From Spirosoma sp. (GTDB lineage Bacteria; Bacteroidota; Bacteroidia; Cytophagales; Spirosomataceae), in NCBI GenBank assembly GCA_028288385.1, contig JAQBNX010000016.1, positions 1 to 13,317 of the forward strand: DNA of 13,317 bases, written 5' to 3'. The position numbers and the translations under genes are program-made. Below are positions 6,202-13,317 of this stretch, piece by piece. Every line of letters begins with the position of its first letter. Position 1 is the first letter of the stretch. Under the pieces are notes generated by a model that saw only the letters and a list, made by a program, of their open reading frames with translations, searched no databases and was not told where the DNA came from.

Positions 6202-8547
6202 ATGAAAAATCTGCTTTATCTGTTACCTATAGTCGTTGGTATTGGATGGTTTTTGCCTTCCTGCACGACTGATATGAGCAACCGGGTGGCCTATAATGGT
6301 GATGGGTCCGGACACATGCCGGACAAGGTTAGCTATAACTTCGACATCCGGCCCATTCTATCCGACAAGTGCCTGGCGTGCCACGGTCCCGATGCGGCCA
6401 AACGGGAAGCCGGGTTGAGGCTCGACATGGCCGAGAGCGCTTACAAAGCCCTGAAAGAGCATCCCAGAGCGCATGCGCTGGTGCCCGGAAAGCCTGAAAT
6501 CTCGGAGGTGTTTTTGCGGATTACGACTCCTGACACGTCCGAAATGATGCCACCACCCTCGTCCAACTTAAAGTTGTCGGCCCATCAGATAAAGCTAATC
6601 GAGAAATGGATTAAGCAGGGGGCGGCTTATGAAAAACACTGGGCCTTTGTGCCACCCAAAAAGCCAGCGCTCCCATCGGTGAAGCAAACCGACTGGCCAA
6701 AAAACGAGATCGATTATTTCATTCTGCAAAAACAGGAACAAGCTGGCGTTACACCGAATGAACAAGCCGATAAAGAGCGGCTCCTGAAACGCCTGAGTCT
6801 CGACCTGACCGGATTGCCGCCCAGTCTGTCACTTATGGACAGTTTTCTGGCTGATAAGAGTCCCAACGCGTATGAAAAAGTAGTCGATCAGCTCTTTAAA
6901 AATCCGGCCTACGGCGAAAAAATGGCCCTGCACTGGCTGGACCTGGCCCGCTATGCCGACTCGCACGGGTATCAGGACGATGGCTACCGCACGCAATGGC
7001 CCTGGCGTGACTGGGTCATTCATGCGTTCAACAAAAACATGCCATACAATGAGTTTGTGTCCTGGCAGTTAGCGGGAGATCTGATGCCCAACCGCGACGG
7101 CGGACCGTCCAGTAAAGAACAGTTGCTCGCTACGGCCTTTAATCGCAACCATAAGATTACGGAAGAGGGTGGAGTGATCCCCGAGGAGTACAGGACCATG
7201 TACGTAACTGACCGAACCGATTTACTTGGGAAAGGGCTGCTGGGCGTAACGATTGAATGCGCCCACTGCCACGACCATAAATACGATCCCTTCTCCCAAA
7301 AGGAATATTATCAACTGTTTGCCTTTTTCAATAACGTAAAGGAAGTAGGCATGGAGTCGGTCATTGGTGGCCCCGATACGTATGCCAAGAAGCCAATGAA
7401 TGAGATTAGCAACGAAGACATAAAAAATATCCTTTCATTCGTCAACAAACGGGACACCAACCGCCTGATCGTCTCGGTCATGGGCGACCTGGATACGACC
7501 CGCAAAACGTTTGTCCTGAAACGGGGTGCCTATGATGCCCCCGGCGAAGAAGTGCAGCCTGGTACCCCGAAGGCCATTTTGCCATTTGATGACAGCTATC
7601 CCAAAAACCGGCTGGGATTAGCCAAGTGGCTCTTTGATAAGAAAAACCCACTGACAGCGCGGGTATATGTCAACCTATTGTGGCAGGAATTTTTTGGAAA
7701 AGGCATCGTTAAAACGTCCGGCGACTTTGGGATGCAGGGCGAACTTCCGTCGCACCCTGCCTTGCTCGACTGGCTGGCCGTTGATTTTATGGAGCACGGC
7801 TGGAACATCAGGCGGTTGGTCAAACAGATGGTCACCTCCGCTACGTATCGGCAGTCGGCGAAGATTACGACCGAGAAGCTAGCCGCCGACCCAGACAATA
7901 CCTTATTGGCTCGCGGGCCACGCTACCGCATTCATGCTGAATTTATCAAAGACTTGGTCTTGTGCAGCAGCGGTTTATTAAACCCAACTATTGGCGGCCC
8001 GAGCGTAAAGCCGTATCAGCCGGCGGGTTTATGGGAAGGCGCTACGTCGGGTAGAGGTTTATTGTCCATGTATGTCCAGGATCACGGTCCAAACCTGTAC
8101 CGGCGGGGCATGTATACCCTTATTAAGCGTACCGTTCCCCCACCGGCACTGGCTATTTTCGATGCCAGCAACCGCGACCTCTGTGAGGTGAAACGGTTAC
8201 GGACCAATACGCCCCTGCAAGCCCTGGTCATGCTCAACGACCCAACCGTGCTGGAAGCATCACGCGTACTGGCGGCCCGGCTATTACAGGAACAAAGTGG
8301 CGTTACGGATAAAATTGGCAAGGCATTTCGGCTGATTGTGAGCCGAAAACCGAGCGAGCAAGAAACCACCCTACTGACTGCGTACTACGAAAAGGAATTG
8401 AAGAAAATAACCCCGGACCGTGCCAAAAAGACGCTCGCTGTTGGGGAATATCCCACTCCTGACCGAATAGACAAGACAAAGCTGGCCGCCCTGATGCGGG
8501 TTGTCACAACGATTTATAATCTGGAAGAAACCATCACCAAGTCCTGA
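6202..8547 (+). CDS. Lipoprotein cytochrome, PSCyt1 + DUF1549/PSCyt2 + DUF1553/PSD1 (cassette B)
   Basis: This 781-residue protein has the full planctomycete-type three-domain order. A signal peptide ends in LPSC (18-21), so Cys21 is the likely lipidation site. Because Thr-Thr-Asp follows instead of an acidic run, periplasmic retention is more likely than surface display. PSCyt1 carries CLACHGPD (57-64) and MMPPP...IEKWIKQGA (115-141). DUF1549/PSCyt2 covers about 166-380, with RLSLDLTGLPP (197-207), ALHWLDLARYADSHGY (242-257) and ECAHCHDHKYDP (352-363). The linker motif VLKRGAYDAPGEEVQPGTP (438-456) is typical of the family. DUF1553/PSD1 covers about 465-730, with NRLGLAKWL, DWLAVDF, RLRTNTPLQALVMLND (665-680). 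It has two haem-c sites. The DUF1501 gene begins 5 nt after the stop, so the two are translationally close and probably work together. The substrate is unknown. Confidence 0.95.
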   Translation: MKNLLYLLPIVVGIGWFLPSCTTDMSNRVAYNGDGSGHMPDKVSYNFDIRPILSDKCLACHGPDAAKREAGLRLDMAESAYKALKEHPRAHALVPGKPEISEVFLRITTPDTSEMMPPPSSNLKLSAHQIKLIEKWIKQGAAYEKHWAFVPPKKPALPSVKQTDWPKNEIDYFILQKQEQAGVTPNEQADKERLLKRLSLDLTGLPPSLSLMDSFLADKSPNAYEKVVDQLFKNPAYGEKMALHWLDLARYADSHGYQDDGYRTQWPWRDWVIHAFNKNMPYNEFVSWQLAGDLMPNRDGGPSSKEQLLATAFNRNHKITEEGGVIPEEYRTMYVTDRTDLLGKGLLGVTIECAHCHDHKYDPFSQKEYYQLFAFFNNVKEVGMESVIGGPDTYAKKPMNEISNEDIKNILSFVNKRDTNRLIVSVMGDLDTTRKTFVLKRGAYDAPGEEVQPGTPKAILPFDDSYPKNRLGLAKWLFDKKNPLTARVYVNLLWQEFFGKGIVKTSGDFGMQGELPSHPALLDWLAVDFMEHGWNIRRLVKQMVTSATYRQSAKITTEKLAADPDNTLLARGPRYRIHAEFIKDLVLCSSGLLNPTIGGPSVKPYQPAGLWEGATSGRGLLSMYVQDHGPNLYRRGMYTLIKRTVPPPALAIFDASNRDLCEVKRLRTNTPLQALVMLNDPTVLEASRVLAARLLQEQSGVTDKIGKAFRLIVSRKPSEQETTLLTAYYEKELKKITPDRAKKTLAVGEYPTPDRIDKTKLAALMRVVTTIYNLEETITKS

Positions 8548-8552
8548 CGGCT

Positions 8553-10007
8553 ATGGAAAAAGAAATTCTTGAACACGGCCTGAATTTTAACCGACGTCGT
8601 TTCCTTTCCCGCCTGAGTCTCGGGCTGGGCAGCGCTGCGTTAGGCTCGTTACTGATTCCCGATCTGTTCAAAAGCAGTGGGGCTGAGGAAGATGGATTTA
8701 CACCCGGTATCCCGCACTTTGCACCCAAAGCAAAACGCGTAATCTATCTATTTCAAAACGGAGCGCCTTCGCAACAGGAGTTGTTCGATTATAAGCCCAA
8801 ACTGCGGGAGATGATGGGCCAGGAGATGCCGCCTTCCATACGCGGTAAGCAGCGGCTAACGAACATGACGGCCAATCAAAAAGAGTTTCCGCTGGTCGGA
8901 TCATTCGTCAATTTCAAGCAATATGGCGAGTCGCGGGCGTGGGTGAGTGACCTGTTTCCGTACACGGCAAAAATTGTGGACGATCTCTGCATCGTGAAGT
9001 CTATGTTTACCGAGGCCATTAACCACGATCCGGCGCTTACGTTTTTGCAGACGGGCTCACAGCAGGGCAACCGTCCGAGTATGGGGTCGTGGCTGAGTTA
9101 CGGTCTGGGTAACGAAAACAAAAACCTGCCCAACTTCACGGTGTTGCTCTCGCGCGGAATTGGCAACGGCCAGGGCGTTTACTCCAAGCTTTGGTCAAAC
9201 GGTTTCCTGGATTCCATCCACCAGGGCGTTCAATTCAGCAAGGGCGAAGACCCCGTGCTGTACCTCCGCGACCCGGAAGGGATGGACCGGCAGGACCGCC
9301 GGGACATGCTCGACAATCTGGCACAACTCAACGACTTGTCCTACCAGGAGTTTGGCGATCCTGAAATAGCGGCCAAAGTAAAGCAGTATGAGATGGCCTA
9401 CCGGATGCAAACGGCCGTGCCGGAAGTGATGGATTTATCCAAAGAGCCGGACGATATTATCAAGCTTTACGGTCCCGACTGCCTGGTGCCGGGAACGTTT
9501 GCTGCTAACTGCCTGCTGGCCCGCAAATTGTCGGAAAATGGCGTACGGTTTGTTCAGTTGTACCACCAGGGCTGGGATCAGCACGGCAACCTCCCATTCG
9601 AAATAGCGAAGCAGGCCAAAGACGTCGATCAGGCGTCAGCGGCATTAGTCACCGACCTGAAACAGCGTGGATTATTAGACGAAACGCTGGTGATCTGGGG
9701 GGGTGAGTTTGGTCGGACTAGCTATACGCAGGGCAAATTGACTAAAGACAATTATGGCCGCGACCATCATCCCCGTTGCTTCACCATCTGGATGGCGGGC
9801 GGTGGTATCAAGCCCGGGATGGTTTACGGCGAAACCGATGAGATGGGGTATAACATCGTTAGCAATCCCGTGCATGTACATGATTTCCAGGCCACTGTCC
9901 TCAATCAATTGGGCCTTAATCACGAGAAGCTGGTGTTTAAACACCTCGGTCGCCGGTATCGCCTGACGGACGTATCGGGAAAAGTCGTGCATGACATCAT
10001 TGCCTAA
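8553..10007 (+). CDS. DUF1501 family protein, Tat-exported, canonical motifs (cassette B)
   Basis: This 484-residue protein is the canonical partner of PSD1 proteins and has the alkaline phosphatase/sulfatase fold. A twin-arginine signal (FNRRRFLSR, 12-20) precedes a hydrophobic segment to about 36. No Cys follows, so it is likely a soluble or signal-anchored periplasmic protein. Motifs in order are NGAPSQQELFDYKP (69-82), which replaces the common GGPSH...DPKP form, then HQGWDQHG (338-345), WGGEFGRTS (382-390), YGRDHHPRCFTIWMAGGGIK (401-420) and HVHDFQATVL (441-450). The Asp, His and Glu residues in these motifs are the likely metal or catalytic positions by analogy with the superfamily. It lies between two cytochrome genes with 5-nt and 14-nt gaps. 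No reaction is established for the family as far as I know. Confidence 0.95.
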   Translation: MEKEILEHGLNFNRRRFLSRLSLGLGSAALGSLLIPDLFKSSGAEEDGFTPGIPHFAPKAKRVIYLFQNGAPSQQELFDYKPKLREMMGQEMPPSIRGKQRLTNMTANQKEFPLVGSFVNFKQYGESRAWVSDLFPYTAKIVDDLCIVKSMFTEAINHDPALTFLQTGSQQGNRPSMGSWLSYGLGNENKNLPNFTVLLSRGIGNGQGVYSKLWSNGFLDSIHQGVQFSKGEDPVLYLRDPEGMDRQDRRDMLDNLAQLNDLSYQEFGDPEIAAKVKQYEMAYRMQTAVPEVMDLSKEPDDIIKLYGPDCLVPGTFAANCLLARKLSENGVRFVQLYHQGWDQHGNLPFEIAKQAKDVDQASAALVTDLKQRGLLDETLVIWGGEFGRTSYTQGKLTKDNYGRDHHPRCFTIWMAGGGIKPGMVYGETDEMGYNIVSNPVHVHDFQATVLNQLGLNHEKLVFKHLGRRYRLTDVSGKVVHDIIA

Positions 10008-10021
10008 ATCTGGCTTTAACC

Positions 10022-12241
10022 ATGAATAAACGATTGATAGGCTGGGCCGAGCAGGGACTATTTGTGTTAGCTGTTTTTATCCTGTTTCTCGTCTTGTTTG
10101 CCGATAAGATCGTTGTTCCTGTCTGGCTGCAACCGGTTGGGCGAATGCACCCGCTTTTGCTGCACTTCCCCATTGTGATCCTGCTATTGGCTATGATTAT
10201 GGAAGCTTTCCGCTTTCGGGTAGCCAGTTCAGTTAATAGGTCCGATAAGGAAAAATCTGATGATTCCGGCTTTGGCTTTGCCGAGGTGTATAGCCTGTTT
10301 CTGAGCAATTTGCTGCTCATTGGGATTTTGTTTGCCGGGATTACGGTCATCATGGGCTTGTTTCTGTCCAAAGAAGATGGCTATACGGGCGACGTACTTC
10401 AGTGGCATAAATGGTCGGGCATTGGTATTTTTTATGTGGCTACGCTCGTTTACTGGGGCCGAAAAAAGACTTGGTATACCGGACGGATTGCGCAGGTTGG
10501 AGCGCTCACAACGGTTGGTTTTCTGATCGGTGCGGGCCACAACGGCGCTACGTTAACCCATGGCGACAATTTCCTGTTTGAGCCACTGACCAGCCAGGCC
10601 AAATCGGCCCCGGTTCCGCTTGATCAAGCCGTTGTGTTCACCAATGTCATCCGACCCATTATTGAACAGAAGTGCCTGAGTTGCCACAACCCCGATAAGT
10701 TGAAGGGCCAACTGAGCTTTGCGAGTGTGGAGTCGATTCTGAAGGGTGGGAAATCGGGTAAATTGTTCGTGCCCGGCCAGCCAGACAGCAGTTTATTAAT
10801 GCAGCGGATTCACCTTCCGCTGGATCAAAAGAAGCACATGCCGCCTTCGGGCAAAACTCAGCTTACGTCCCAGGAGATTGCCTTATTGTCATTGTGGGTA
10901 AAAGGGCGGGCTGAGTTCAACAAAAAAGTAATTGACCTGCCGCCTAGAGACTCGTTACGGTTTATGGCATCGGCGCTGTTTAAAGCGAGTGAGCCGGTCG
11001 ACGAGTACGACTTCGACGCAGCCGACGACGAAACGATCAAGAAACTGAATAACGATTATCGGACGATTGCACCGGTAGCGAAAGGGTCGCCCGCTCTGGC
11101 CGTCAATCTTTACAATAAGTCGGCTTATAAACCCGAAAAATTAGCGGAGCTGAGTCCCATTCAGGAGCAAGTTGTTTACCTGAGTTTGAATAAGCTGCCC
11201 GTGAAAGACGCTGACTTAAAGCAGGTCAGTGGCTTCAAAAACCTTCAGAAATTAAACCTGAGTTTCACTGACATTACGGGCCGGGGCTTGACCGAACTGA
11301 CCTCGTTAGAACAACTGAAGACACTGTCGCTTTCGGGGACAAAGGTCCAGTATGCCGATCTGCAAAAACTGATTGGTCAATTCAGAGGCCTGAAAACGCT
11401 TTCGCTCTGGAACACCGAACTAACAACTGTTCAAATCGCCCAGTTGCAGAAAACCAACACCAAGGTTCAAATCATTGCCGGGTTCGACGGGGCTACCAGT
11501 GAACCCATTAAGCTTAACCCACCGCAGCTAAAAAACAACTCAACCATATTTAGCCAATCCCTGGTTCTGCAGCTTAAACACCCCATAAAAGGCGTACAGA
11601 TCCGTTACACTACCGACGGCACGGAGCCCGACAGTGTCAACTCACCGGTATTTACGAATCAGACTGTATTCGATCAGCCTACGCTTGTTAAAGCAAAGGC
11701 ATACAAGGAAGGTTGGTTTGGCAGTAACGTGGCCAGTTTCGATTTATATAAAAGAACGTATATACCCGATAGTGTGAGCCTGCTGCTACCACTCAACCCG
11801 GTACACCAGGCCGATGGTGCCCATACGTTTTTTGATGGCAAATTAGGTACGTTCAATGCCAATAGCCCCGCATGGGCCAATAACTGGGCCGGATTCAAGA
11901 AAAACGACATGGCCCTGGTGTCTGAGTTTACAAAGCCCGTTAGCCTAAGCGCTGTGGGTCTACGTATTATGGTGGAGGAAGAAACCGGTATTTTTCCACC
12001 GGGCACGATCGAGATATGGGGCGGTGCCAACCGGGACCACCTGAAGTTAATCTCTACGCTCAAGCCTGACCAGCCCATCAAAAAAAGCCCTCCGGTTCTG
12101 AAGGCCGTTACGTGCCGCTTTAGCCCCCAGACCATATCATGCCTGAAAATCATCGCAAAACCGGTGAGTCAGCTTCCCGACTGGCATGCGAATAAAGGAA
12201 AACCAGCCTTATTACTGGTCGATGAGGTATTCTTCAATTAA
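10022..12241 (+). CDS. Membrane c-type cytochrome with LRR, chitobiase-C/Fn3-associated and discoidin-like modules
   Basis: This 739-residue modular protein has five transmembrane segments (about 12-33, 43-64, 90-114, 131-147, 158-178). Its basic N-terminus predicts N-in and a periplasmic C-terminus. Segments 2-5 are DUF2231-like and carry HPLLLHFP (43, 48), WHKWSG (129) and GHNGATLTHG (173, 180), matching the cassette A anchor. PSCyt1 follows with CLSCHNPDKLKG (218-229) and HMPPSGKTQL (272-281). Leucine-rich repeats run about 380-485 (LQKLNLSFTDITG, LKTLSLSGTKV, LKTLSLWNTEL). A chitobiase-C/Fn3-associated module lies near 500-577 (IRYTTDGTEPDS). Residues 585-739 look like a discoidin/F5-8C jelly roll (FDGKLGTF, IEIWGGANRDHLK), which is inferred from pattern only. 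PSCyt2 and PSD1 are absent. It probably anchors or docks the lipoprotein cytochrome and DUF1501 protein and may bind carbohydrate. Confidence 0.9.
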   Translation: MNKRLIGWAEQGLFVLAVFILFLVLFADKIVVPVWLQPVGRMHPLLLHFPIVILLLAMIMEAFRFRVASSVNRSDKEKSDDSGFGFAEVYSLFLSNLLLIGILFAGITVIMGLFLSKEDGYTGDVLQWHKWSGIGIFYVATLVYWGRKKTWYTGRIAQVGALTTVGFLIGAGHNGATLTHGDNFLFEPLTSQAKSAPVPLDQAVVFTNVIRPIIEQKCLSCHNPDKLKGQLSFASVESILKGGKSGKLFVPGQPDSSLLMQRIHLPLDQKKHMPPSGKTQLTSQEIALLSLWVKGRAEFNKKVIDLPPRDSLRFMASALFKASEPVDEYDFDAADDETIKKLNNDYRTIAPVAKGSPALAVNLYNKSAYKPEKLAELSPIQEQVVYLSLNKLPVKDADLKQVSGFKNLQKLNLSFTDITGRGLTELTSLEQLKTLSLSGTKVQYADLQKLIGQFRGLKTLSLWNTELTTVQIAQLQKTNTKVQIIAGFDGATSEPIKLNPPQLKNNSTIFSQSLVLQLKHPIKGVQIRYTTDGTEPDSVNSPVFTNQTVFDQPTLVKAKAYKEGWFGSNVASFDLYKRTYIPDSVSLLLPLNPVHQADGAHTFFDGKLGTFNANSPAWANNWAGFKKNDMALVSEFTKPVSLSAVGLRIMVEEETGIFPPGTIEIWGGANRDHLKLISTLKPDQPIKKSPPVLKAVTCRFSPQTISCLKIIAKPVSQLPDWHANKGKPALLLVDEVFFN

Positions 12242-12286
12242 GGCTAATCCCAGGTAGTATTAGAAGTCCAATTATATATAGGTACT

Positions 12287-12360
12287 GCTGGCAAAAGCTC
12301 GGGAGGCTGTCCAGCCAGCTATGCCCTGTGAATCAGCAATTCGACTGTAAGTCTGCTGAT
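12287..12360 (+). other. Small inverted repeats in the gap before the second susC
   Basis: GCTGGC (12287-12292) pairs with GCCAGC (12314-12319), and the latter also overlaps a tight GGCT/AGCC hairpin (12305-12316). ATCAGCA-attc-GACT (12332-12346) pairs with AGTC-TGCTGAT (12350-12360) around a 3-nt loop with a 4-nt bulge. These lie 45-120 nt after the end of the last cytochrome gene and could form a 3' structure for that operon. No clear T-run follows. The 289-nt gap 12242-12530 contains no ORF, tRNA or known riboswitch that I can recognise. Confidence 0.4.
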
Positions 12361-12415
12361 ACGTGTAATCACGCTCTATCACTTCTCCCAAATAAAATAT
12401 AATAAATAATTGAGC

Positions 12416-12431
12416 GGTCGGTAGGTAGGTA
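12416..12431 (+). repeat. Short GGTA tandem repeat
   Basis: Four 4-bp units in a row: GGTC, then three exact GGTA. It sits 100 nt before the second susC start. Length variation by slippage is possible, but the array is very short and may be chance. Confidence 0.35.
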
Positions 12432-12443
12432 TAGGAAAGTAAG

Positions 12444-12495
12444 CTCCTTTGAATTGGTAATATTTGGCTATTGGATTGTCTTTTTTGGAAAGGAG
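12444..12495 (+). promoter_or_regulatory. Inverted repeat CTCCTTT/AAAGGAG upstream of second susC
   Basis: CTCCTTT (12444-12450) pairs with AAAGGAG (12489-12495), 38 nt apart, and the right arm follows a T6 run (12481-12486). The region between holds AT-rich sequence with TATTTG (12461-12466), a near miss to the Bacteroidota -7 element TAnnTTTG. A promoter for the second susC is expected in this gap, but I cannot place it with confidence. The AAAGGAG lies 35 nt from the ATG, too far to act as its ribosome site. Confidence 0.25.
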
Positions 12496-12530
12496 TCCCC
12501 CTAAATCTTATCTTTTATATTTTACGTACC

Positions 12531-13317
12531 ATGAAAAAGCTTTATTCGCTAATAGCGCTGGGTGTGGTGGGTGTGTCATCCATAAGCTTAGCGCAGCAGC
12601 CAGCAACGCTGGTTCCAACGAGTAACATGCTGGCCCTGCATGTTCCCAGCGCTGGGAAGACCCTGGCGCTTCCGGCCCTGGCAGATATTACGGTAACAGG
12701 GCGGGTTACCGATGAGAAAGGGGAAGGATTGCCGGGTGTAAGTGTCATTGTAAAGGGAACTACGCAGGGCGCTACCACCGATGGCACGGGCAGTTTCCGA
12801 CTTGCAGTACCAAACAGCGGGTCTACCCTTGTCTTTAGTTTTGTTGGATATGGCAGTAAGGAAATCGTTGTTGGCAGCCAGACCACGATAACTGTGTCGC
12901 TATCGCCCGATGACCAGACCCTGAATGAAGTAGTCGTAGTGGGCTACGGTAGTCAGTTGAAAAAGGAAATAACCGGGTCCGTTCAGACTGTCAGTGCACA
13001 GGAAATTAAAGACTTGCCCGTTTCGCAGATCGGTCAGAAACTACAGGGCCGTTTGGCCGGGGTTCAAATCAACCAAACCACTGGCAAGCCTGGTCAGGGT
13101 ATATCCATCCGTATTCGCGGGCAGCAATCCGTTTCGGCGGGTAGCGATCCCCTGTACGTAATCGACGGGTTTCCCATTACGGGCAGCATTGGCCAGCTTA
13201 ACCCCGATGAAATTGAAGACATCTCGGTGCTAAAAGATGCCGCGTCGACCTCACTGTATGGTTCGCGGGCGGCCAACGGCGTCGTGTTGATTACAACCCG
13301 GAAAGGCAGACCCGGCC
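12531..13317 (+). CDS. SusC-like TonB-dependent outer membrane transporter, N-terminal part (3' end outside window)
   Basis: The first 262 codons of a second SusC-family transporter are present, and the frame is open to the window edge. Residues 1-21 are a signal peptide with likely cleavage after SLA. A ~30-residue linker follows, then a carboxypeptidase-regulatory-like domain (about 54-125; VTGRVTDEKGEGLPGVSVIV). The TonB-box-like EVVVVGYG is at 133-140. The plug domain starts near 144 and shows RLAGVQI (174-180), IRIRGQQS (193-200), PLYVIDGFP (207-215) and AASTSLYGSRAANGVVLITT (237-256). No STN domain lies before the carboxypeptidase-like domain, so FecR/ECF-sigma signalling through this receptor is not expected. 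ATG at 12531 begins MKK and gives a full signal peptide. Its SusD partner is expected just outside the window. Confidence 0.96.
   Translation, partial: MKKLYSLIALGVVGVSSISLAQQPATLVPTSNMLALHVPSAGKTLALPALADITVTGRVTDEKGEGLPGVSVIVKGTTQGATTDGTGSFRLAVPNSGSTLVFSFVGYGSKEIVVGSQTTITVSLSPDDQTLNEVVVVGYGSQLKKEITGSVQTVSAQEIKDLPVSQIGQKLQGRLAGVQINQTTGKPGQGISIRIRGQQSVSAGSDPLYVIDGFPITGSIGQLNPDEIEDISVLKDAASTSLYGSRAANGVVLITTRKGRPG

Noticed and set aside
11674..12153. Antisense open frame of 159 codons opposite the LRR cytochrome gene
   Set aside because: The sense frame continues with recognisable Fn3-associated and discoidin-like sequence through this stretch. The antisense product shows no signal, domain or plausible start context.
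12516..12523. TATATTTT as the -7 element of the second susC
   Set aside because: It ends 8 nt before the ATG, leaving almost no leader, and no TTG element stands at the right distance upstream.
12542..12886. Antisense open frame opposite the start of the second susC
   Set aside because: It is opposite the signal peptide and carboxypeptidase-like domain of a clear SusC, with no independent support.
1..13317. Mobile elements, CRISPR arrays, tRNA or rRNA genes
   Set aside because: No transposase or integrase motifs, terminal repeats, regularly spaced direct repeats, or cloverleaf/rRNA sequence were seen on either strand.
1..13317. A conventional polysaccharide utilisation locus
   Set aside because: SusCD genes are present, but no glycoside hydrolase, polysaccharide lyase, classical sulfatase (C/S-x-P-x-R) or hybrid two-component regulator is in the window. 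Such genes could still lie outside it.

Overview
The window reads as a chromosomal segment of a Bacteroidota bacterium. The evidence is two SusC-type TonB-dependent transporter genes, a SusD/RagB lipoprotein with a Bacteroidota-style surface-export signal (Cys followed by Lys-Glu-Asp), and the lack of strong Shine-Dalgarno sequences before most starts. The moderate GC content and protein style suggest a Cytophagales member of the Spirosoma/Dyadobacter/Larkinella type. That placement is inferred, since there is no rRNA or other marker.

Every supported gene is on the + strand. Region 1 (1-2104) is the 3' end of a susC-like gene and a complete susD-like gene, 11 nt apart. Region 2 (2223-6120) is cassette A: a membrane-anchored c-type cytochrome with planctomycete-type domains (DUF2231-like helices, PSCyt1, DUF1549/PSCyt2, DUF1553/PSD1), then a Tat-signal DUF1501 protein. 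Region 3 (6202-12241) is cassette B: a lipoprotein PSCyt1-PSCyt2-PSD1 protein, a second Tat-signal DUF1501 protein, and a membrane cytochrome with leucine-rich repeats, a chitobiase-C/Fn3-associated module and a discoidin-like tail. These three genes are only 5 and 14 nt apart. Region 4 (12242-12530) is a non-coding gap with small inverted repeats. Region 5 (12531-13317) is the 5' part of a second susC-like gene, which runs off the window.

The five central genes encode five CxxCH haem-c sites, two membrane anchors with matching conserved histidines, and two secreted phosphatase/sulfatase-fold proteins. No glycoside hydrolase, sulfatase of the classic type, regulator or inner-membrane transporter is visible. 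The working model is inference: SusCD imports an unknown ligand, and DUF1501 plus PSD1 proteins act on it in the periplasm with electron transfer to or from the quinone pool through the DUF2231-like anchors. The biochemical function of PSD1 and DUF1501 proteins is not known to me.

The three longer junctions before cassette B each hold an inverted repeat (2133-2177, 4605-4667, 6126-6184) with no U-tract on the coding strand. The short junctions have none. These may be RNA processing, stabilising or attenuation elements that divide the transcript into units.
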